Source: Chloromonas sp. AAM2
Taxonomy: Eukaryota; Chlorophyta; Chlorophyceae; Chlamydomonadales; Chlamydomonadaceae
Assembly: GCA_004335635.1 (NCBI GenBank)
Contig: QAXH01004749.1
Span: forward strand, 1,750 to 13,457
Length of the DNA stretch: 11,708 nucleotides
Reading direction: 5' to 3'
Position 1 is the first letter of the stretch. Each line of letters begins with the position of its first letter. Positions 1 to 5,964 of the stretch are shown here, piece by piece. A program made the translations under genes and the position numbers. The notes beneath the pieces are model-generated. The model had not been told where the DNA came from. It was given only the letters and a program-made list of their open reading frames with translations, and did no database searches.

Positions 1-84
1 GCCTCAGTCAAACAGGTTCCTGCCTCAGTCAAACAGGTTCCTGCCTCAGTCAAACAGGTTCCTGCCTCAGTCAAACAGGTTCCT
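1..84. repeat. Tandem array, four copies of a 21-bp unit
   Basis: Four identical, directly adjacent 21-base units (each starts GCCTCAGTCAAACAGG and ends TTCCT) fill positions 1-21, 22-42, 43-63 and 64-84. The array begins at base 1, so its true length is unknown and it continues to the left. A fifth unit starts at 85 but diverges after GCC into a palindrome. Unit length is a multiple of three, but I see no convincing long reading frame through it. The exact identity of the copies points to recent expansion or homogenisation, as in a minisatellite. Confidence 0.95.
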
Positions 85-96
85 GCCGCGGCAGGA
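81..96. repeat. 16-bp perfect palindrome at the array edge
   Basis: TCCTGCCGCGGCAGGA reads the same on both strands. It is formed where the last TTCCTGCC of the 21-bp array meets its own inverted copy, GGCAGGA. A related hairpin, TTCCTGCC-TGGGC-GGCAGGAA, lies at 770-790, and further CCTGCC/GGCAGG pieces lie at about 816-880. A binding site, a hairpin or the end of a small non-autonomous element are all possible. Confidence 0.85.
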
Positions 97-1024
97 GTAC
101 CCTTGGCAAAAGTCCCTATCAGACCAAAACGCTAGTGGACTAGCCCTGCATTGCCAGTGACAATCAGAGAAAGGAGCAGGCCAAAAAAAGGCTACAATTG
201 CTGGAAAGTACACAGCACGAATGGACTTGTTGTTGGGCCTATTTATGCACGCGTGAGTCCATGCTTGCATGCGTGTGTGACGGGCTGATCAGTGCATTGC
301 CCACGGTGCTACTTGTCACTACAATGTACATGTTGGGCCAAACATAACACAACTGAATGCATGCGCTTCCAAGTGCTTGAACAAGTTGTTCTCAGCATAT
401 TCCTCCATGGAACGCAAGCCAGCGCAGATGTCCTTACGCCTTTCCGATATTGTCTGACGCAGTCGGACTCTTTAGTGGTGACTGGAGTGGACTAGCAGTC
501 GCATGATAAAGCAGCCAAGTGTGCACACAAACACCAATACACACATTTCAGACTCGGCGCACGTGTAGGTTGCGTGCTGCCACATCAATAAGGTCATCAT
601 AATCACCCCCAGACCCGTGCACGTTTGTGTTTGTGTCTGGCATTCTACAAGACAGGCGTGACAGTGGCAGTGGAACCCCGTTTCGTGGAGCTCCGCAACC
701 GGCTCCAAAACCAGCCAGCTAGGGTTGGGTAGGGTGGCATGGAACGGCTGCTGTTTGACTTTCACAGGTTTCCTGCCTGGGCGGCAGGAACCAGCCAGTT
801 GGACCACCTTGCCTCCTGCCCATTATCTCCTGCCTGTTTTAGCCAAACCCCCTCAGACTCCCGCCGGCAGGACTGCCGGAACTACCCTGGTTGGCTGTGA
901 ACACCTTTTACACGTCATGACGAAACAAAGCAGTCCACTAACAAAGCATATCCGTATGCCTTCTTACACTTCATGGCCCTGTGACCTTAATCGTTTACTT
1001 GTCTGGTCATTCCTGCGTGTGCAG
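97..1024. other. Repeat-rich non-coding DNA upstream of gene A
   Basis: No convincing gene is seen here. A frame open from about 725 into the first visible exon of gene A is best read as intron read-through: its upstream part is low-complexity, full of CCTGCC repeats, and has no counterpart in gene B. Only the last 40 bases or so (about 980-1024, with TTACTTGTCTGG and a TGTGCAG acceptor) match the corresponding intron end of gene B (about 7275-7325). The left edge of the A/B homology therefore appears to lie near 980. No promoter element was recognised. Confidence 0.6.
770..790. repeat. Hairpin with 8-bp stem related to the left array
   Basis: TTCCTGCC (770-777) and GGCAGGAA (783-790) pair perfectly around a 5-base loop. 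The same stem sequence occurs in the 21-bp array. GGTTCCTGCC at 78-87 is also the exact inverse complement of GGCAGGAACC at 783-792, so 78-792 is bracketed by 10-bp inverted repeats. That geometry fits a miniature inverted-repeat element of about 715 bp. I could not identify a target-site duplication, so this stays a suggestion. Confidence 0.6.
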
Positions 1025-1426
1025 ATCGCTTATTTCTTTGCATGGTTCAACCCATTGCACGAGGGATTGGGTGGTGGCTACGCTGACAAGAAAGAGAACA
1101 AGGAGGGCATGTGGCCAGAATCTTGCTGCACTACTTGCATGGACATCCTTGATCATGTTCAAGTGATGCATGACAGCAAGGACCAGCAAAAGCTTCGAGA
1201 GGCAGCTTCAAAGCATCCAAAACCCCTTCTACGGGTTTTGTTTCTTATGCTGACCACCTTCTTTGAATTCGACGGCTGTGACATGACGGCTGACAAGGCG
1301 CAACTTCAGGAGAAGTTGAAGACCATCAAGGCCCGACCTGGCCCTCACCAAGCGCGGCTGGTCAAGAGCAACAAGCTTGAGCACCGTGGACGCTACATCA
1401 TTGTCATGGAGTGCAACCAGTTAACG
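1025..1426 (+). CDS. Gene A exon a (helical block)
   Basis: This exon holds 134 codons in phase 0, from a TGTGCAG acceptor to the donor ACG|GTGAGG. It encodes the conserved core HPKPLLRVLFLMLTTF followed by acidic F-E-F-D-G, then RLVKSNKL and a final YIIVMECNQLT. Gene B has the same segment with 146 codons; the extra residues fall mainly between RLVKSNKL and the IIVME motif and around the N-terminal acidic loop. An N-terminal I-A-Y-F-F-A-W replaces B's A-F-L-E-E, so the left splice junction is less certain than the right one. Confidence 0.75.
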
Positions 1427-3531
1427 GTGAGGGGATTGGTATAACATTGTTGTGGACGCCAGCTTGTTGTGAAGTTTAAATGAGTTCGTCATGATAAGAC
1501 TCGGGCTGCCTCAATCCCTTGTGCCACAATCATCGTTATCAATGGTCGGAAAACAAAACATCATGCTTCGGCAAGGGAATTGTCGGACTAACTCTGATTA
1601 ATGTTGTAGACTCGCTTCAAGTGTGTTGTGTCGTGAAATCCACAGAGTTTGCTATGGTACAGCTTCGTTTTGGCGCGCCAGGATTGGCTATCTCTGTCAT
1701 AGATATTGGCAATAACACAATGATGTTGCTATCCGGCATGATGTCACTTAGTCAGTGAATCCTGGAGTGCAAATTTCTACAAATCTGGTCTAAGGCTTTC
1801 CCTCAATTTTTGAGTGGCCATTACAAACATAAATGCTACTGACCTTGACACTTGTTTCCCAAGTACTGGACTTAGCACTGATGTGGAAAAACAGTCAAGG
1901 GACTGCCTATGGATGACAGCCAGGGCTTGTGCTGCATGGCAAACGTACAGTTTTACAAACGCTTGTCATTTTTACGTCTGAATCACAATGATTACGTAGA
2001 CGGTTCCAATATGCGCTGTATTAATACGGTGCTCTATACACTGCAAAGCTCTGACAGCACGACCCGCAGTCGAGCGACTTGGCATACCCTACTGCGGTGT
2101 GCCGTTCTCATTTTAATGCGCTCGCCAGTGACATGCTATGAATCGAGTTGTGTGAGGCCATGCCAAAGGCACCAGTTCTGCAGCCAAACATGCTCAACTT
2201 TCCACTCGTACGCATGTCATGCACATGTGCACTGCAGCTCATTGGCCGTGACAATACGGGCTATGGCGCAAAGCTGTGCGCTGTGGGAGAGACCAAGCTG
2301 GTTCCAATGCTAGTTGAAGAGTGGTACAGACGCAATGAAGGCCCCTTCCAGTCCGAGCTGGTGGGCCTCACAGAGCAGCTTAGACACGATGTAAGTTTGT
2401 CAGGTGTGCTGGTGCAATGGTTGGTAGCGTTTAAGGACAGCCTTCTTGTTGCCGTCAGCTGGGTTAGTCCACCAACCCTGGCTTCTGCCCTGTTAAGCCA
2501 GCACTGTGGGTCTAGTTAGGGAAAAAAACAATCGACCTTTGAGCTTGTTGGCAGTGAAGGGGCCCATGTAGGTTTGAGATTGATTGGTGATGTTGTTGTT
2601 GTTGTTGTTTACATGGCCTTCAGTCCGGGGAGGACTGCTCAGCAGGGGCAAGAGAGGAAGGAAAATAGTAATTGGCGATGTCCGTACTGAGAGTATGTGA
2701 AGCTGCTTGTTGGTCAAAACCAGCTTTGTCAGAACTTCCAAGCTGCGTCCTAACGATTGCCTGCTTTGCAAGAGTCAATCCTGTCAACAACATTGCTTCT
2801 CTGGATGTGCAACGTGCAGGACAACAGCACCCCTTCCATTAGATTACATTTGCTGGACCAACGGGAAAATCAACCTGTGCCGGCAGAATTCCAAGGGATT
2901 GCCAACGGCGGGATCCATCGCTGGCGGCCAAGGTCCATACTGCTAGACGCAAGGCACCGGAAAAAAGGTGGTAAGAGGGCGTTGCTGCGTGGTTGTGAGG
3001 GTTATGGATATGCCAAATGGTGAGTGGGGTACTAGCTGTATTAATCGCTCATTATGCATGAAGTAGCATCTTCACAATGCTTCACAACTACAACTTCACA
3101 AAGAAACCAACGTCAACAACTTGCAACAAAGACACGTTGGGCCACACAGAGCAGCCCTTACCACAATCCGTACTCGGTACTTAAGACTACTATCTGGCAT
3201 AGCACATCAAGTGACTCGTCTGCCAGGCCTGAGCATGTCTGGGCGTTTTTGGGCCCAGAGCTTGATCCATCTATGTATGGCACATGCAACCCTGGTTTCA
3301 CTGACAAACTCTGCAGGGATGTTTGAGTACACTGCGCCTGGCTGGCTCGAGGGCTCTGCTACAGGGACCCAACTGCTGCTCAAACCTGACAGATGTAGCA
3401 AGGAACCGAACCACCAACAGGTACTCCACCGGCCAAGGTGTGGGTTGTTCATCGGCGAGACCATGCAAACCAAAACCACACACAAGTCATGGCAGCTTCG
3501 GCTGGAGCTGCTGGATGTGCAGCCTGCTTAG
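1025..3531 (+). CDS. Gene A: paralogue of gene B, unknown family, four visible exons, 5' end not seen
   Basis: Spliced coding exons are 1025-1426, 2238-2390, 2820-2970 and 3317-3531 (TAG stop), giving 306 residues. Every junction is GT-AG and phase-consistent (0, 0, 1). The model was built by matching each exon to gene B, whose exons sit at the same places in the protein. Order of parts: a helical block with HPKPLLRVLFLMLTTF (bases 1214-1261) and RLVKSNKL; a segment ending in a coiled-coil-like SELVGLTEQLRHD; then a beta-rich region beginning IRLHLLDQRENQPVP and ending WQLRLELLDVQPA. The first exon starts in phase 0 with no ATG, so an upstream exon is needed. It is not visible, and the Tyr-Pro-Gly exons of gene B have no match here. 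Gene A may be intact with a distant first exon, or 5'-truncated. No enzymatic motif, signal peptide or clear membrane span is seen; the LLRVLFLMLTTF stretch is hydrophobic but short. The function is unknown. Confidence 0.7.
1427..2237 (+). other. Gene A intron 1 (811 bp)
   Basis: GTGAGG donor, TGCACTGCAG acceptor. The last 130 bases or so resemble the end of the matching gene B intron (about 8160-8301), including CAGTTCTGCAGC and the CATGTGCACTG-like acceptor. The middle shows no match by eye and the intron is about 270 bp longer than in B. Two frames of 79 and 134 codons are open inside it (1519-1758 and 1909-2313), but both lack homology to B and cross or precede the acceptor, so I do not call them genes. 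Confidence 0.65.
2238..2390 (+). CDS. Gene A exon b (coiled-coil-like segment)
   Basis: This is 51 codons in phase 0 between TGCACTGCAG and the strong donor GAT|GTAAGT. It starts L-I-G-R-D-N-T-G-Y and contains a V-G-E-T-K-L-V-P-M-L-V-E-E-W stretch matching V-A-M-V-V-G-E-W in gene B. It ends with Q-S-E-L-V-G-L-T-E-Q-L-R-H-D, a short heptad-like run equivalent to B's E-L-K-R-L-S-E-Q-L-K-E-D. It is seven codons shorter than in B and lacks B's C-K-W-C cysteine pair. Confidence 0.8.
2391..2819 (+). other. Gene A intron 2 (429 bp)
   Basis: GTAAGT donor, AACGTGCAG acceptor. It holds a (GTT)6 microsatellite and a small inverted pair, CAGTCC-GGGGA-GGACTG, near 2622-2638. Just upstream of the acceptor, sequence around CTGCTTTGC resembles the same part of the gene B intron (about 8940-8997). 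The frame into the next exon is open for about 60 bases upstream of the chosen acceptor in A and for longer in B, so an earlier acceptor cannot be fully excluded. Confidence 0.6.
2592..2609. repeat. (GTT)6 microsatellite
   Basis: Six uninterrupted GTT triplets lie inside gene A intron 2. There is no equivalent in gene B, so the repeat arose after the duplication or was lost from B. It would be a convenient length-polymorphism marker. Confidence 0.95.
2820..2970 (+). CDS. Gene A exon c (start of beta-rich region)
   Basis: This is 50 codons plus one base (phase 0 in, phase 1 out), ending GGT G|GTAAGA. It encodes I-R-L-H-L-L-D-Q-R-E-N-Q-P-V-P-A-E-F-Q-G, matching B's I-D-L-Q-L-Q-N-K-E-G-R-F-V-P-T-K-F-Q-G. 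The alternating hydrophobic pattern and turn residues suggest beta strands, which is inference. About ten extra residues (around N-G-G-I-H-R-W-R-P-R) interrupt the alignment relative to B. Confidence 0.75.
2971..3316 (+). other. Gene A intron 3 (346 bp) with apparent insertion
   Basis: GTAAGA donor, CTCTGCAG acceptor. The first 17 bases (GTAAGAGGGCGTTGCTG) differ from gene B's intron start by one base, and the last 70 or so (GATCCATCTATGT... to CTGACAAACTCTGCAG) also resemble B. The middle, roughly 3005-3230, has no counterpart in B's 144-bp intron, so about 200 bases were gained by A or lost by B. Confidence 0.7.
3317..3531 (+). CDS. Gene A last exon (C-terminal beta-rich region)
   Basis: The exon supplies two bases to complete a Gly codon, then 70 codons and TAG. 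It opens M-F-E-Y-T-A-P-G-W-L-E-G-S and closes W-Q-L-R-L-E-L-L-D-V-Q-P-A. Gene B has exactly the same codon count, and the E-Y-T-x-P-G-W-L-E-G-S, G-L-F-I-x-E-T and W-Q-L-R-L-E-L-L-D motifs are shared. The middle (C-S-K-E-P-N-H-Q-Q-V-L) is divergent. The preserved frame and stop position argue against a simple pseudogene. Confidence 0.85.
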
Positions 3532-3900
3532 CCGACAAGTGTGTGCAAGGTTACAATGGTGGCTACTTGCTGGAACTCTCAGTTCAACACTCTCAAACCA
3601 ACACTACATCACAGTGTCAGCCTGCACCGTGCAGTTTGCGATAGCTATTATACCATGTGTTGTAGAGTGGCACCATGTCGCATCGCATGGTGGCCAACAA
3701 GTTAGCCACGAAGTTAGGTGTATCACGAAGTTAGGTTAGCACGTTCAGGTGTGTAGAGTGTAGGTGATGTGGTGCGGCAGAAGGGACAGACTTGTCATCG
3801 GCAGCACCATCAGCTGCGTCAAGACAGGAGGACACGCAAGGTGACTACGACGCAGGGCATCGAGGGGACTAAGGCTGTCTGGGACGATTGTGGGCTGATG
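3532..3900 (+). other. Gene A 3' region, conserved with gene B
   Basis: No coding sequence is assigned. From about 3640 to 3900 the DNA aligns by eye with about 9600-9865 behind gene B. Shared blocks include TTAGCACSTTCAGGTGTG, GCAGCACCATCAGC and CGCAAGGTGACT. The duplication therefore includes the 3' flank, presumably the 3' UTR. The first TGTAA I find after the stop is at 4729-4733, so the transcript end is uncertain. Confidence 0.65.
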
Positions 3901-5481
3901 GCCACACAGCGCGTGGCGAGGCAGAGCACATGAAATATGCAATATGAGTGCGGAAGCACAAGCACTGGCTGTTCCTACCATGGTGCTTGGGCTGTCGTCC
4001 TGCTTGGTCTCAAGCCGCCATGGTGGTACATGGGCTGTCATGGGGCCTGATAGAGCGGCTGTGTGCATGCTGGAGGAAAAGTGCGCCTGAGCGCTGAAAG
4101 GACGGTGGTGCAAGCTGAGTGGCGTGCTGGGAGTGGGAAATGTTGGCAAGCGGAGTGGTGGTTGGTTGCTGCGCAACATGGCAATCTAAGATGCATTTTG
4201 TCTGATGGAGACGGTTTTTCAGTGCAGCTTAATCCTCTTCGGCGAATTGCATCAACAGGTGTACTTCATGGTCCACACAGCCAGAGGATAATTCGAAAGA
4301 TGGACAGCAAGCACAGAGCACACACGCTGTGATTTCAAGCAGTTCAATTCATGGTGCAGCATGGCATACTTCTGCACGTTATGGCCATTTATAAAACAAT
4401 CTGCACCAGGTTTTTGCACGGGCGGCATTTTTGTAGGCTCGAGTATGATACGGACTGTGTGAGGCACTGCGACGAGGATAAATTCGTTTCCAAACAAAGG
4501 CAGCTGTTTGATTTGTTCACCAGATGTTTGTCTGTTGTCTGGCATGAGTTGTCCAGATGTTGTCGAGCGTGGCAATGATGAGAGTTGTGCGTTTGGCAGG
4601 AGGCTGTGGCTAAGCTGGGTGCTTCGGTGGATACAATGGAATTGACAATCAGCACAGGCAAAGCTTGGCATTGCTTCCAGTGTGCGGAACGCAGTTGTTG
4701 TTCTTGCTGCATGTCTAACACAAAGACCTGTAAACTGATGTATGCCCTCATGCATGGTATTGCAGTGTCAGCAGAGTCTTCAGTCTTGTCGGAAGAGTGA
4801 CCAGAGGAGGGTCGCTGCTGCACCCATTGCATACCAGGGATGGTGTGCTTTTGCCTGCCTTGGATAGTTGCGCATGGCCGGCTTTGAGCCATCCTGACAG
4901 GTCAGCTCTCAACCTCAACGCTAGCAGCTTTGTAAGTTGAATCAACCACCCCTGTCTGAGTGAGACGTCATGAGACAGGTGGGGCTAGCTGCCAGCCGCC
5001 GGCGTGAAGCTCATACTCAGGTTCTCTGCCAGTGTTGACTTGCACCTTGCATGTCGCTGTGTTTTCAAATGGCGTGCTGACAGATGCTTCGACCGGGGCA
5101 AGTTTGTAATTCGAATGGCACAAAATGCCATCGGCCCGCATACTTCCCTTGCCTTTTTTGTAATCTGCACGTAGAGTTGAAGACCATGACCTGGCACTTG
5201 CAGATCAGATAGCGCATGTAAGTGCTTCTTCACATCTGTGCCACATTGATGGTCGTGTTCTCAGCCACTGCAGCCGACCATCTTCCATCCGGCAAGCCAC
5301 TTCGGATGGGACATGGCACTGCGACAGGCTGAGTGATAGCTTGGCACTCGAGCCTCTGCCTTGGATGCACAAGACAAGGGTAGTTGAACTGCACCTGCGA
5401 TTGAACAGTGCGGCCGCCCCTGTGCATTTCTGTCCTCAGGTGTACAGCACAAGGGCGGGAGCGATCTGAGCCAGTGCTTGT
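3901..5481. other. Region between genes A and B; possible decayed minus-strand gene
   Basis: No complete gene model could be built on either strand. On the minus strand several short frames look protein-like. Positions 5230-5401 read from a TTCAATCGCAG acceptor as V-Q-F-N-Y-P-C-L-V-H-P and onward to stop. About 4990-5095 reads T-P-F-E-N-T-A-T-C-K-V-Q-V and ends G-G-W-Q-L-A-P-P-V-S. About 4600-4720 follows a TTTACAG acceptor and reads V-F-V-L-D-M-Q-Q-E-Q-Q-L-R. They sit in different frames without clean phase-matched junctions, so this may be a remnant, a gene with introns I cannot place, or chance. The first exon or promoter of gene B could also lie here. Confidence 0.3.
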
Positions 5482-5486
5482 CGTCA

Positions 5487-5760
5487 TGCTACCTGTGAAG
5501 CGCTCATGCTCAGGCGAGGTGCGGCTGCATGGAGTTCATGCATGACTTGGGGATTGCTCTTTCACAACCCGACACCACACGTGACAAGCATTCAAGCAGC
5601 CCTCCCTTGTACAACATACAAGCCATGTCATCCAAACATGGCAACAACGCGCCAAGAGATCAAGATGTCTACCGCAAACACTCGTACAGGGCACCTTAAA
5701 CGTTGCTTGCTTGAACCCTGGAGAACTGAGGGAACGGTTGCAAGTTACAGAGGGTAATTC
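5487..5760 (+). repeat. Upstream copy of a duplicated non-coding block
   Basis: This block matches 6278 onward. Identical 25-base stretches lie at 5509-5533 and 6300-6324, and near-identical 18-base stretches (17 of 18) at 5680-5697 and 6541-6558. Each copy precedes one Tyr-Pro-Gly exon of gene B, so the duplicated unit appears to be non-coding block plus exon. Spacing between matches grows from 791 to 861 to about 1150, showing later insertions in the second copy. Confidence 0.8.
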
Positions 5761-5781
5761 TGATGTGGTTGCATGTTACAG

Positions 5782-5964
5782 GGGCCGCCTGCAATAAAAC
5801 GAGCCCAGGCACCGCCCACCACACCGCCAACCGCACAACAGTGGGAAACCATATATGGAAAGTCATACGGTCCTATGTATGAAAAGTCATATGCACAGCC
5901 ATACGGACCAGCATACGGGCAGCCACACGGTCCAGAGCTGGCCGCTCAGCTCACACATGAAGAG
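5782..5964 (+). CDS. Gene B exon 1 (first Tyr-Pro-Gly-rich exon)
   Basis: This is 61 codons in phase 0, from TGTTACAG to the donor GAG|GTGAGA. It opens G-P-P-A-I-K-R-A-Q-A and a Pro/Thr-rich run. Short Y-G-x-x-Y / Q-P-Y-G-P repeats follow, and it ends P-E-L-A-A-Q-L-T-H-E-E. Its length is a multiple of three and both ends are phase 0, so it can be skipped without shifting the frame. An ATG at 5773 is in frame three codons upstream (M-L-Q-G-P-P), so it could equally be a true first exon. Low-complexity Tyr-Pro-Gly sequence of this kind is usually disordered. Confidence 0.65.

Noticed and set aside
1..84. CRISPR-like array
   Set aside because: The 21-bp units are directly adjacent with no spacers, and the context is eukaryotic with introns.
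725..1024. N-terminal extension of gene A by an open frame starting at 725
   Set aside because: It passes through the intron end homologous to gene B, is low-complexity and repeat-derived, and has no counterpart in B.
1909..2313. Plus-strand 134-codon frame in gene A
   Set aside because: It lies mostly in intron 1 and runs into exon b in the wrong frame; the gene B intron has no matching frame.
3745..4179. Minus-strand 144-codon frame
   Set aside because: Its 3' half lies in the conserved 3' flank of gene A; the same region behind gene B has no equivalent frame, and the composition is Ser/Pro/His-rich as expected of chance reading.
5638..5753. ATG-led first exon of gene B ending at GG|GTAATT
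   Set aside because: It would leave only 28 bases of intron before 5782, the phases do not match, and the second copy of this block has a stop in the same frame.
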